From: Atherinomorus stipes
Lineage: Eukaryota > Chordata > Actinopteri > Atheriniformes > Atherinidae
DNA length: 64,000 nucleotides
NCBI GenBank assembly: GCA_023101725.1
Contig: JALJCO010012876.1
Span: 434,001-498,000 of the forward strand
Direction of reading: 5' to 3'
Shown: one piece after another, positions 13,691 to 26,199 of the stretch
Layout: each line of letters starts with the position of its first letter
Numbering within the stretch: position 1 is the first letter of the stretch
Translations under genes and position numbers: made by a program
Notes under the pieces: generated by a model
Told to the model about the DNA's origin: nothing
Seen by the model: only the letters and a program-made list of their open reading frames with translations
Databases searched by the model: none

Positions 13691-13830
13691 GATGGTGGGG
13701 TCAATTAACTAATTAAGTGCCAATTAGAGCATTAACTGCTTCCCGGAGGTTGCGAGGTAGCACTGGGATGGGACATGGAGCAGGTGGGGATGGGGCTGAT
13801 CTCATTCAGAAGGGTTTTATTCCCTTAAAC
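13691..13830. promoter_or_regulatory. Candidate regulatory element with clustered homeodomain cores
   Basis: Within about 45 bp the sequence has AATTAACTAATTAAG, CCAATTAGAG and CATTAACTG: several TAAT/ATTA homeodomain cores in unique DNA. Such clustering is common in vertebrate developmental enhancers. This is inference from motif density only. Confidence 0.3.
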
Positions 13831-16800
13831 ACAATGACAAGGAAGAGGGTGGGTCATTGCGGTGGGACGGGATGACTTCAATGTGTTTAATGTGCCATCA
13901 CTGAACAGTTAAAGGTTTTGGAAAATGAAACACAGATTTTTTTCCAACCATTAAATAGTACTATGTTTTGGTAAATTGCTTAAAGTCATGATGTAATTAT
14001 GACCTGAAATTTATGTCCTAAATCTATAAACACATGAAATAGCTATTACTACAAATTTGCAAAAGTAAGATTAACACTTCTTTCTGAAAATCTGTGAAGC
14101 CAGCATTTTGTACCCATCTGTTACAGATGGATGTGAAATCCTAAGTGTTTTTTTTTTGTCTGTGACGATATGAGGTTTAATCCCGATGGAAGACTGCATA
14201 GAGAAGTTCAGACATATATGCAATACTTCTTTTACTATAAATAACTGTGACCTGATTTACAAAGCACTTTACACTACAGAAAACATGACACATTTCTTTA
14301 TTAATTTAGACCAGATTTTTATTTTTTACTGCCATAAACCACATGAAAATGGCAGCTAAAAGAAAAAGTAAATACACCCCACATAGCCAGTTTGTCAATA
14401 ACACCCCATTTGACAAATGACACTGGTGGTTAACATTTTTTAAGCCAACAAAATCTTTCAGTTTGGAGGATTTTTCTTATAAGGCTTAGTTTTGTAAGAT
14501 TCTACGGTCATCTTGCAATACAAACTGTTCTCTTTTGATTTTTGTTTATCATTAATTTTATGTTTAGATTGACGGGCAATATCATTGTGTGGATTTTGAG
14601 GTGTATTTGGGAAATCAACTTCACTGTATCAGCCATCATTTGTCTTTTTTCCCCCAAAGTATATTAGACTGTCAGATTTGCCAGGCATTAAAATTAGTCC
14701 ATTCTTCCCTTCAGCTAAATTTCTACTCCTGCGGTCCGCAGGACTCGTCTCCAAAATGCACCATGAGGCATGTTTTAATGATTATTTGTGAACTTCTTAA
14801 AGATGAATTCTGTGAGGACACAGGAAAGGTCTTCTAATTCTTCCATTTTGGACATATTTGTGCAGGTGTGACAGCACAGTAGATCAGTGCACCACCTCTC
14901 TAGAGACTGTTGAATCTATCTGAAGATTCCCCCCCCCCCCTTTTTTCAGTCAAACAAGAGTTGTAATTTGTCTTTTAAGCAAATCTACAAGGAGTTCTCT
15001 CAGAAAGTGTTCTTGATCTTCTGGACTTGACCTTCACTTTTCCTGTTAACAATTTCCAGTTACATAAGAACTGAGGGAAGGGCTACCAGAAAATGTGTGG
15101 CCTTCTCACGCTTTGTGGACATCTTATTCAAAGAGCTATGCTGACACTAAAGAGAGCACATGCCATTGTTTTTTTAACTGATGATTTAGGAGTTATTGTT
15201 CAATGTTAGTTCTTAAGTCTTCAAATATGCCTCTCTTCGAACAACTTCTATGAAAAGTCTCTACAGTGCTTTAAGAAAAGAGCCTTTCTTAAAGCAATTA
15301 ATCTGACTTAATTTCTTTTGAATTCATTATTTTTTCATATAACTCTTCATATTTTGTGAAATTTTGAGCACAGCTACCCACATTTTTATAAGCCAGTACA
15401 GACTTGTTTTTAAGATCCAATGTCCATTGATAATATAATGTGTAAGTGGATCATCTTCATTCACCTGGCACTTGATGTGGGTTAAAGTATGCAAAAAAAT
15501 GATTTCTTAATACAATTCGGTCCAAGTCTGACTGAGTTCGACTTCCATAGACTCAACTAACGTCCCACCTCTGGCTCTCTGCAGTGTTTTCTCTGTGTGT
15601 GATTTCCTTCCCAAGGACCCCTGCTGCTGGTCTGGAGGGCACTTAAAGCTGAGATGGTGAAAGTTGAACAGGTAACAGAGTCAGTGACGGAAAAAACATA
15701 AAAGGCCGGAGTTTAACATGCAATCTAAAACTGCAGTTGATTAAATGATAACATGCATCTGATTAAATGCACCTTGTATTTTCAAGAAAATGTACATGTA
15801 GCTTGACCTGCAGGAAAACTAATCTTTGCTGCCATGTACTGCCCCCTGGAAAATTATTTCCTGTTATTAAGACCGATGCCTAATAACTGTTAGCTACAGT
15901 GCTGTACATGCCTGTAAGAGCTGCTGTCATTGAAATCCTACCTGCTCCCAGTGAGCATGTGTAAAGGGGGTTAGTACCTTGGCTTCTGCTCACTCCCCAC
16001 AGGCCCAGTTATTGAACATTTTTCCTCCACATTTAGGACCAACAGGCTGTGTCCCTGGCTCCCCCTCACTCTGTGTTTACTCAGGCAGTACGCCACCTCG
16101 CTTTCAGCAGGTTCCCATGGAGTTCTGGGGTTTCAACCGGCCGAGCAATGCCTAAGTCAAGAAATCACATCATGATGACACGGCAGCGAGGGTAGTCAGA
16201 GTCACTGCTGTCATACAGAGCAAAACAGCTGAACGCACAGTACTCACGACTTTCCATTCAGAGAACAAACATGCAGTTACAGCACAGGTGGGTGGGAGGA
16301 ATGAATGGAAAGAGTAAGCCAGAGAGAAAAGGGCAGATGAAACAGATCAGTGTGAAAATATTGTCAAAGAACGTGGAAACTAAATAACAAGGTTCATGCT
16401 GAGTGAGCAGGTTAAGCTTTAAGATGTAATCTATCTCACATTTTAGGCATTTTAGTAAGACAGAGGATAATTGATGTGAGGCAGAAGTTTTCATAAGCTC
16501 TGTGGCTTCCAAGGCATTCGTACAAGTGTTATGTGAGACAGGAGGAGAGGGGGAAAAAGACACCATGGGAGTGAAGCCTGTGAGGAGGAGTGACATAGAA
16601 AAGATGAAGACAAGGAGTCAAGTGGAATGTGCACGAGAACAGGAGACAACGACCCAACACAAGTGACTGCAACTGTTACACATTATCATCCTTTTGCAGG
16701 GGAAGATCTTTTTGCAATGCACATAAGCATGCAGAAACACATATATACAGACACAGAGCACATGGAATGTTGACAGCAACTGCTGCTTATGTGCCTTCAG

Positions 16801-17219
16801 AGTTGAGAGAGAATCTGAGGAATGGTTCCACAAGGAATTTCAGATATCTACAGCAATCTTTCACTTTCCTCCTATCGTGAATGAGTTTAAGCTCTTACTG
16901 TTTTGTGGGGGCACTCAACATCTGAGACTCATTCATCAACTAACACTGCTCATGTCCTACTCTGAATCTTTCCTAAAAACAAGGACAAATGCTTTTGTTC
17001 TATATGCAGAATTACAGCAGGTCACAGGCTAGCACTTAAACCAGAAGCCTTTTCTGAAATATTACTACAACTCCATTCTCCCTCTGTCCTTTCCTCTCTA
17101 TCTCTAATCTCTCCTTTGCTGAATGTTTCTTCTGGCACTCAGCTCCCCTGTCTGTGTGCATCAACAAACACAAGAGGAGAAACCAGCAACTGTATTAACA
17201 GATGGCCAGAGTCAATAAA
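13831..17219. other. Noncoding DNA; possibly one old decayed repeat
   Basis: No gene. About 14260-15500 has the AT-rich, evenly degraded look of an old dispersed repeat, but I could not find its ends. A perfect 15-bp odd palindrome (CCTGCGG-T-CCGCAGG) lies at 14728-14742 and a C run at about 14930-14940. About 15950-16220 is unique and GC-richer. Confidence 0.4.
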
Positions 17220-18660
17220 ACACACACAAATCAAGCACTGGACACATCTGTTGTACGTAGAGGCTGACTAATCTTTCTGTGTGGCTCAACGGGAGTGATG
17301 GAATCACAGCGGCTCGGCCAGATTAGAGGGAACGGGGCAGATCACCCAGGGGACGGCAGGCAGCTTTGTAAGGGATTGCAGAATGGAGATAAAGCACGAT
17401 AGAGGCCTAAGGAGGTGATATATTTTAGTCAGATGAATTAAGAAACACTGATAGGAGCCAGAAATAAATGTTTTATCATTCCTCTATAAGCTTATTGTTC
17501 AGGGATTTAAGTCGGACTTGACTGGGTGCTACTTAACTTGGATGTTTGACTTTCTCTGAGTATGAAATGTGTTTAGAACTTGACTTGAAGCCTGAATTAG
17601 AAGAAGCAGAGGCCTAAAAAAAGGTGAAGAAATGTATAGTTGTAATGATGCTACTCAAAGTGACACAACAGTTACTGGTGAGCAAATCTGTTGACTTATT
17701 TAGCTGAGTCATCTCACTAATAGCCAGAATGACTCCAGGTTGCAGCTATAAACACACCGCATAGACAGATTAAAAAAAATATGAGAACTGAGGGAAGAGT
17801 GGAGGTCAAAGAACAGAGGAATACAGCAGAGAGAAAATAAGTATTGCAAGAATACAAACACACCCAATCGTGATAGCTGCAGATTTAATCACTGATTATG
17901 ATAGTTGGCTCAAAGAAAATGATAAAACATCCACACAACATGTTTTTTTTTTCCCTTTTCATTTCTGTAAATTACTTTTACTTTGATTTATATTTGCATT
18001 ATTTGCCACAGATTATTAAGCATTTTCTTTGTTGTCATGTTTCTGTCTTTTTAACATTTCCACTCACTTACAGCCTTTGCTTTGAATCAGCAGTTTCTTC
18101 ATTTTAACAAGTTTCAGTGTTACTGCACTTTTGTCTATTTATTTATTTATTTATACTGTGCCGCTTATTATATGTACCCTATTAGGAGGTTTTAGGATGT
18201 AATCAGTTAATGTATTCTTGGAATTAAACCACTCATAATCATGACAACATTTCCTGCTGACATGTCCACTCCACTAACCTCTGCCGTTACTGGAAAGTCA
18301 AATTTTCAGTAAGGTTTAATTGGGAATGAGCCATCATTGGTGGCAAGCGCTGCTGTGTAGCTGGAGAGACGTGACGGAGCTCGAAAAGTCTGCTGCTGGT
18401 GCTTAGAGGCTGAGTTAATGCTGCACAAAGCTAACCCCTATTTGTCTGAAAAACTATCTCTACTAAAATGTACAGCAGAAAGTGAATGAGGCGGCTAAAA
18501 TTAATGAATGCTGGAAAAAAGAAAAGCTCCGAACATCAAACAGATGTATAATCAGATGGGGCTGATAAGCATTCAAGCTCGGTTAATTCTCAACAAATTA
18601 TCTAATCCAGATGTTGCACTCTCAGTGTAAACACAGTGCCCTGCAGAATCATAAAACAAA
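17220..18660. promoter_or_regulatory. Zone of candidate conserved noncoding elements
   Basis: Three non-repetitive blocks (about 17245-17440, 18290-18450 and 18480-18640) have balanced composition and repeated TAAT, GATTA and TGATAA cores, including TTTAATTGGG, GGTTAATTCTC and GGGCTGATAAGC. They are separated by plainer AT-rich DNA and a TATT tetranucleotide run near 18137-18154. Regulatory function is an inference from texture. Confidence 0.27.
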
Positions 18661-19299
18661 TAAGCATGAAAAAGGTTTAAAGTTTCAAACAGAGTCTAAC
18701 CCCAGACTGAGACCTCTCGACTAAAAAAAAAGAAAAAGAAAAATCTACACCACACACTCCCACTTTGCTGCCTTCTTGAAACAGGAAAATGTAAATATGG
18801 TAATATTTAGCACGTGTTTTAAAACAGATCGGTTTTCCCAAGCAGGGAGAAGCTGAGAGAGAAGTGAGAGAGAGTCAGACAGGGAGGAAAAGAGATGAAA
18901 AAAGTGGCCCACACACGATAGAAGGCCTCCCCACGTTTGTGTGTGTGTTCCAGTCTATGCGATGTGGACAGGCTGCGGCTTCCTATGTTTGCACACAGTG
19001 CACCAAAAGCTGGGGCCCGGTGCTGATGGCCTCAACGCACTCCAAAACACCCAACTGGATCTGTCACACTGTGAGTCTAGAGAGTCAACAACAACTTAAC
19101 AATAGGAAAACACCACTCCAATGGGTCATATCATCCATCTGTACACCACAGCCATTCTTCATGGAGGGAAAATAGAAGGAGGAAGATAAAGGAGGAGGGA
19201 AAGAGAAAGAGAAAGGGAGACAGAGCAGAGGGAGGAGCAGAAATGGAAACATGCTGGACATATGGATGTGTTTAAGGACCACCAGGGAAGGGAAACTCG
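18661..19299. other. Noncoding DNA, purine-rich
   Basis: A 103-codon plus-strand frame (18864-19175) spans purine-rich low-complexity DNA and has no recognisable domain. GGGAGA-type purine tracts cover about 18845-18900 and 19165-19235. Nothing else seen. Confidence 0.5.
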
Positions 19300-19870
19300 T
19301 GCATTTTCGCATAAACCCCGATAAACTCCAAATATGTAATTACACGGGGTTTAGGGCTTGTCTGTTGCCGATTCATTCAGGAATTTCTGGTTACGTCTCT
19401 CAGAGAGTTCGGGTGTAACAGGGCTCTTTATCGTTCTCAAGTGGCGGATCTGCTGAGCTTTAGTGCAGCCAAGCCTTCTACGCACCCTCAGCCCTGGACC
19501 TGCTTAGTGTGAGAGTGCCATTGTCCCCCCACCTATTTAACAAGGCGGTGTGTGAAAGAAGAAAGCAGTCAAAAGAAATACCTCCCACTACATAAAAAAG
19601 GCAAAGAAGTGGGTCCCTTGTAAAATACCTGCAGCATGTTTAAAGATTTCATCACGTAGCAATATTTATAGTTCTTCAATTTCTTGTCAATGTTTGTAGC
19701 CAATTTGTTGTGCTCCAATAAATAGACCGGCCTATTTATCAGCAGACCACATGGCAGCCATTTATGGCGCCTAACAAGAGGCAGATGTGTTTTGTGTATG
19801 TTTTCACATGCAGGTTTGACGCGCTGACAGGCCGAGACAGATAGTCGAGATGTACAACCTCTGTCCTGAC
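19300..19870. promoter_or_regulatory. Candidate conserved noncoding elements
   Basis: Two unique blocks (about 19310-19520 and 19715-19860) with clustered developmental-type motifs: ATGTAATTACACG, AATAAATAGACCGGCC followed by a TATTTATC core, and GCAGCCATTTATGGCGCC, which holds a Hox-like TTTATGG core. There is no open frame of interest. Conservation is not testable here. Confidence 0.3.
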
Positions 19871-21325
19871 TGCAGGATCGGCTGTAAACATCAGCTCTGA
19901 TTAGACCGTGGAGAACACAAACATGCCTCTCTGACCATCCTTGAGCCTTATTTGTCTTCCCATGACAAAGGTCTTTGATTCATAAACAGGGTGCGTCACT
20001 TTGACTGCATGCAAGACATGCTTGAACTGAGGGACTGTGCACCTTTTCTGCTGCCTGTGAGGCCTGTGCGCGTGTGTGAAGTCTATTCCTGAGTGTAAAC
20101 ACAACGTGAGCCTACACTAACTGTGTGTACGTTTAGAAGTGTCTATTTCTTTGTACTTCCTTGTGCTGTGTGTGTGTGTTTTGTGTGTGCATGTCTGAAT
20201 GTTGCCAATTACCCCAGCTATAAATACAAAGATCCCCATCCGTCACTGAGTTTCTGGGTGGCTGCAGAGCTGCCATAATTGGTTTCAGATGGTCACCCAG
20301 ATCTTTCTCCCTCTTCTGCAGCGCCATTTCTGCGGCTGTGTGTGAGAGAAAGCCGCAGGGGAGAAGGAGGTGGAGAGAGGGAAAAGAGATGAGTGACAGA
20401 AGTGAATAAATACAGAGTGAGCACAGGAATAAACAAGGAGACACTAAATGTTTCTTTTGTTCAGGAATTTTCTTTATCCTGCAAGGAGGGAGAGAAAGGA
20501 GAATTTAACTTGATAATTCAACAAGTGCTCATGAGTTTTTGATATCATTGCATTCATTTTGATGTGATTTGTATGAGATTTGAGAGAGGATATTTCATTC
20601 AATGTAATATTCATGTCAATGTAATTATCCATCATGGATATGGAAACAGGAAATCAAATCATTTCTGGTCATGCATAATACTCAACTCACCTAAACCTCT
20701 CAATAATACAAAATATTTGTATAAAAAGAAATAGTTTACTAACAGTCACATTACTATCAACAATAACTTAGCTCACCAGCAAACAGAGATACATGGCATT
20801 AAGGACTGAATGTTAAAATAGGCTTAAGTGGTGTCCTGTCCCAGAGGACGACTGATCAATGGACATATTAACTATAAATTAGCAGACTATAGGCCTATTG
20901 ATTACCAATGGAGAGGACATTGTGACTCAATGACAGCTTGTTAGAGGCTCAGTTTGAAAAGGTTGAATCAAAGAAGAAATGGATGCAGCCTAAGCAGAGA
21001 ATTGTGCCTCTGCATCTGAAGCTTTTCCAATAGAAACCTGGATAAGATAGAAGGGATTCTAAAAGAATTAAGTGTCTGTGTTTGTAACCTTTAAGATGAA
21101 CCAATAACATTCATCAGGACAAATAGTCCTCTTTGTCATTATTTTATGTAAAGTACCATTTAAATTTAAGTCTGAGAAGTCATATTTGTCTTTCATGAGT
21201 TAATCATGTACCTTTAAAATGTACTTTTTAAAGATATATTTATTGACAGACATGTTGGCAACCGTTCTACAGTTTATGTGTCACTAAGTAAATGTCAGTA
21301 TTAGAGTACCACAATGGAAAAGTAC
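19871..21325. other. Noncoding DNA with one further regulatory-looking block
   Basis: About 20205-20345 is unique with CCAATTACCCC, AGCTATAAATAC and CATAATTGG cores. The rest is AT-rich DNA with purine tracts and no recognisable repeat or exon. Confidence 0.4.
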
Positions 21326-21371
21326 TCCATCCATCCATCCATCCATCCATCCATCCATCAATCCATCCATT
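21326..21371. repeat. (ATCC)n microsatellite
   Basis: About 11 units with one imperfect unit. Arrays of this tetranucleotide often mark the 3' tails of teleost RTE/Rex3 LINEs in reverse orientation. The flanking sequence here did not convince me of a LINE. Confidence 0.9.
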
Positions 21372-21648
21372 CAGCTCTATCATCTTCTGGAAGGGAGGTA
21401 TCCTGTCTTTGGGTTACACCCCAGATGAGTTGCAACTTCTTGTAAAAGTCTTCCTGAATTGTGAATGTGAGTGATAATAAAATTATTAAGGAAATGTACT
21501 TTAAATTAAATTTAGACATACTTTATGTAGAAAAAAAAAAATCATCTCTGAGTTTGAAAAACTGTTGTGCAGTAAATCAGATTATTACCCATACTTTGTA
21601 GTTATGCAGCATGATGATGTTTTAATTGGACATAATGGAGCTCTTTAA

Positions 21649-21652
<4 letters not shown>

Positions 21653-21723
<71 letters not shown>
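21653..21723. repeat. (TA)n microsatellite, about 35 units
   Basis: A perfect TA run, followed by AT-rich ATT/ATC-like low-complexity DNA. Confidence 0.96.
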
Positions 21724-21725
<2 letters not shown>

Positions 21726-22224
21726 GTTATATCATTATTTTTATCATTACTATTATTGTTATTGATTTTAGTACTAAATCAATTATCATTTTCAGAATGA
21801 TTAATCTGCTAATTATGTGTGACTGATTTTATCATTCTTAAAACAGCGAGGATGGAAGTAAATCTGGAACAGATTTGCAGAATGCCATCATAGCCAATGA
21901 TTTGTGAATTTTCTGTCCTTTAAGTGCTTCTTATTAAATAAGAAGCTTTTAAATAAATTAATACTGCTATCTCAAAATGTTGAGTCCAGTACTAAACATT
22001 AAGTTTGAACTATAAAGTCCAAGTTGGACTAAGAAGACAAGTTGTAGTGTGATGGAGCCAAAGTACACACGTCCTACCTCTAATTTGTAGATACTTAGTA
22101 AACAGCTTCACGCAGTATTAAACTACAGAGCTGCACTTCACTGCGCAGCATCTGTGTTGGCCTGAACTACCTGTTTTCATCACATCCGTGGGAAAGCAGT
22201 TGAGACTGAGTTTTTTTCTCCTCT
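21724..22224. other. AT-rich noncoding DNA
   Basis: Nothing recognised. It is low-complexity up to about 21830, then unique DNA leading into the CpG-dense patch that follows. Confidence 0.5.
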
Positions 22225-22530
22225 TTGGTTCGTGTTAATGTGGAGGCGGCTCACCAATTTATTACCAGTTGGCGAAGCAAAGAGCCTGCCGACCCACAGG
22301 AATCCTCCACCGCTATAAATCCATTAAACCCCTCTCATCAGAGCGCGAGCCTCATTATTGCAAGGCGGGACACGCGGAGCAGGGGCGCGTGCTGTCTTTC
22401 GGTGTGGGTGTCAGCATGTCCTCGCGCGTTCACTCCGCACCGCAGTCATTACCCGGCTTGCCGGGGCTCTAATTACCTCGTTTTGCACACAAAAACAACA
22501 TCACGTCAACACGACAACACGAGCTCATTC
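22225..22530. promoter_or_regulatory. CpG-dense patch, candidate enhancer or promoter
   Basis: By hand count roughly 25 CpG dinucleotides fall in about 300 bp, against a CpG-poor background on both sides. It also contains AT-core motifs embedded in GC-rich DNA (CCAATTTATTACC, CGCTATAAATCC, CTCTAATTACCTCG). The overlapping open frames in several phases (up to 121 codons) are a side effect of GC content and share no recognisable domain. It could be an unmethylated developmental enhancer, an alternative promoter, or a 5' exon of a noncoding transcript. It is not obviously transposon-derived. Confidence 0.35.
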
Positions 22531-25500
22531 AACACAAGCGGGGGTTGTGCAATGTTGCACATGGAGATTTTTTTTCATTTAGGTAATTAAACTTACATTA
22601 AAACTACTGAAAATATTCCTGAAAAAGAGTAAGCGTGATTGTTTTACTGTCAGGGTATTTTGATGAAGTTGCCTATGAAATATTCATCTATGTGATATTA
22701 AATCTGTATTACATTAACTTATGTCAAACTGAATGCATCACCTTAGGATCATACAGTCATATCTGAACTGTGAATTGAGTTATGGAAAATTAGACCCTAT
22801 TCATATTTTCATGGCATTATGGGACGTTTTTCCATACAAAATAAATTTGCTCAGCAGTCAAAGCCTAAATAACAACATAAGTTAAATCAAAAGGCAGCAT
22901 CTCCAGAAGAGCCCTCTTGTGTAGTATGAAAAATATATTAATTTATGAGTATAGCCTAGTCTAATACTTAAAGTTAAAACACTATTTACTTGTGCTTCAG
23001 AGTGTTACATAAAAATATTATTTTAACTTCAACTCTCATGACCAAGACAATATCAACAGTTTTAGCCATTTTGAAATCAGTGGAAAAACAACTTGGTCAA
23101 GTCTATCAGGGGGCCAGCATACTGGTACAAACAGAAATGAATTTTAGTTGAAGACAAACACAGCGGTTATTTCTATTAATTTGATCATCACTGTACCAAT
23201 CCAACTGTGGGCTAGAAGTCGCATTCAGGAGACTCATAACTGAAAATATTCCTTTACAAGGAGCAAAAGCAAAGTTAGGTCCAATTCAGTGGAAAGCTGT
23301 TTTACAATATTATTCTATTTCCTATAATATAGTATGACACACTCTTATTTTTTATTGTTCAGCTGGAAAGCAAGTGAAACAGGATGCTAAAATAACAAAC
23401 CCCACATTTTTGCCTGGGCAAATTTATTACAATCCAAAACATTCAGCAGGATCAGAGCTCCAGTTTTAAATAGGAAAGAAAGTTGTTTCTATAATACAGA
23501 GCAGCCCAAACTTGATTTATACACAAGTCCATAAATCACTTTGGCATTTTCAACTGTGTCAGCTGAATCCCGTTTTTCACGCCATACTTTAAACTGTCTG
23601 TCAGCAAGTGATATGTCTGTGTCAGAAGGAATTAAGATGCTGGAGCCATGCGAGTTCAGTCTCATACTGAATATTTTGATTCTTTGTATTTAACAAAGGG
23701 AATAGATAGAGGTGGAGATCAGACCAAAGACAATGGGAGATTATGTGGAGAGCATGAGAGGAGAAATGGATAAGAAAGATGTTGGTGGGAGATGGAGAGG
23801 TGCGAGGGAAGTGAAAGGAAGAAGACGGAGGTGAAGGAGAGGGCAGTAGGCACTCATCAGGAGGAGAGCTTAGAGGGGAGCGGAGGCCACAGCTTGGAGA
23901 GCAGGCCCTTGTGTAAATGGAGATGTACTAAACCTTTGCCAACCTGGATCGCCCAAGATAAAATATTTATATATGCTATTGTGTGACAGAGCGCTGGGCT
24001 GAGTAGAGCCTTAATTTGTTTTTCTCCAGGGTAAATTAATTCCCACCCCATCATCAGCAGAGTGAACCCGCAGTGATTACTGCGCGGCCTTTTCTGTGTT
24101 TCCTTGTGGAACAAGCACTTGAAAGATTTCAGTGTTCAAAGCTCACCTTACAATTATTCTCCATGTGCTCCATACATTTTCATAGATTAAAGGTGAGATA
24201 GAAGCTCTTGAAGAAGATGAACATTGATTTCTCACTGCCTTGAATCCTCTCTGATTTCTTTTCTACTGTCTCCCCCCGTTGGTTCTCTCTTATTTAACCG
24301 TCATTTCATTATCATCTTTTGTGTTTATCAGGAAAACAATTTAGAGCAACATACCCACTTGAAGACATTTACTGATTTGAGAAGTGCAGACAGTCAGCTG
24401 TGTATCCTTTAGATGGAAGCTAAAATATTGTTTCAAGTAGGTATTTACATGAATGAATCCACATCATTATTAACAGTGTGCTCACTGTACATCTTCTCAA
24501 CACTGTATAGAAGGAAACAGAGTGGACGGAATCTGTGTATGCTAACCATATGTAAAACACGTATTGAAAGGGCACACTGTGTAAGCAATATTCAAGCCCG
24601 GCATGGATTGACACTGATTGTCATGCTATTACTGGCAAATAGCAACACTTGGTCGGCCGTTGACAGGGCATAATCATGTGTGACTAACAGCGATGAAGAG
24701 AGCGCTACAAAGGGAAGGCAAGATGGTGGAGGTGCAGGCTCTTTGTCTCTTCTGCCATCTTCCTCATCTCTGAGTAGCCTGGAGGGGCGAACAGAACAGG
24801 AGATGATAAGAAGATAGAAGCCACTCAAAGTTCAAGGCAGATATGCCCTTTCATCTATTTCAAGACAATCAAGTTGGGTTCTACATGTACATTACTGCAA
24901 ACTATCAGTCCCTGCTTCTTCCTCAAGGAGCCAAAAGCAGGGGCGAAGTGAAGAGGTGGTGGCACAACCAACTTCCCCATGATACTTTTTGTTTCCAACC
25001 TTGGTGGTTTTCACTGTGGAATAGAAGTTAAAAAACAAGTACATATCAAGTCAACTGAATACCCTGCCACCTCTCTAAAATATACTCTTCAAAACCAAAT
25101 CCATTTGCAGAAACTGATTCACTTCTTGTTTTACGACACGGACAACTTGTGTGCCTATCAGAGCTTTCACTGACTTTGATAAACAGGTTTTAACACCATG
25201 GCAGTAACTGACTCCCTGGAACAAGTGTTTTCACAGAGATCGTGGATACAGATGAAAACAGAATGAAAGACAGAAGTAGCCACAAAGTATATTTTTAGGA
25301 GCAAGTTGAGGTGATATTGGTCTAACTACCAGGACTGGCATCCAGAAGACCAAGAGTTTCCTTGATAAATCAGCTGTTTAAAACACAAAGAAATTTGTAT
25401 ACACAAACATTGTTTTTTTGTGATATAAAATTGGTATGATCTCACAGCAAGATGGTTCCTGGTGAAAATCTCAACTGTGGACTTTGAAGTTTTCATGTTC

Positions 25501-25543
25501 ATCCTGTGGGTACGTTCTCTTCAGTTTTTATTTATGGTAGGTT
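22531..25543. other. Noncoding DNA, nothing recognised
   Basis: AT-rich unique DNA. A block around 23985-24110 (TTAATTTG, TAAATTAATTCCC) resembles regulatory DNA. A purine-rich stretch covers about 23700-23900. No exon found. Confidence 0.5.
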
Positions 25544-25642
25544 GATTGGTGATTCTTGATTGACTTGAGTGCCAGCATGCATGGATGTTTGTCTCTATGT
25601 TGGTCCTGTGACTGAGCCATGGACTGGCTGGCAAGATGAACT
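25544..25642 (+). mobile_element. Fragment of a common fish dispersed repeat
   Basis: The string around GTCTCTATGTTGGTCCTGTG followed by GGACTGGCTGG matches the layout of the repeat at the window's right end (63769-64000), where GTTGGTCCTGCGATGGACTGG occurs. Only this internal piece survives. Weak call. Confidence 0.35.
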
Positions 25643-26110
25643 ATATGGAATGATCTGGAACTCTGTGTGAGACAGGGTATATTTACTTCATTATGATTTC
25701 AATTAAACTATGATATTACCATGTCATCTCAACTAAAGCACAGACGACTCGGGTGCATACCTTAATTAATAGTGAAAAAGCAAGCTTAGGAAATAGTGAA
25801 AATTCAAACCTACACTGACATCAATTGTAGTCAGCCAGATTCATCCAAGAACTTTTTCCAAGAGTACCTAACTGCAGTTACAATGACCGACAAGGGTGCC
25901 GCCATACATCCAATCTATACAGGAAGTCTCATGCGGAAGTTAGTTAAATACCGCCAAGAGTAACTATCCGCGTCTTGCAAACAGATGCGTATGGTGTAGT
26001 TGGGTGGCTAGGACAAGGGTCAGGGTTAGGGTTAGATTTTAGTAAGTTACATGAAAAAGAAACTTCCGATTGGGACTTCTGGCGTGGATTGGATATAGGG
26101 CGACGTACCG
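25643..26110. other. Noncoding flank of foldback element
   Basis: Holds a short telomere-like string (CAGGGTTAGGGTTAG, about 26020-26034) of only two to three units. No gene. Confidence 0.5.
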
Positions 26111-26199
26111 CAGTCGACACTAAAATTAGCGTGCGCAGGTGTTTTACGCTTTACGGTAAATACTCCTGAAACTATCCAAAATGAGTGAACAGGCAGATG

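Noticed and set aside
22225..22590. 121-codon and overlapping frames in the CpG patch
   Set aside because: Several phases are open together, none has a recognisable domain or splice context; GC content explains them.
26016..26036. Telomere-like TTAGGG string
   Set aside because: Only two to three units; too short for an interstitial telomere block, and such strings occur by chance in fish repeats.
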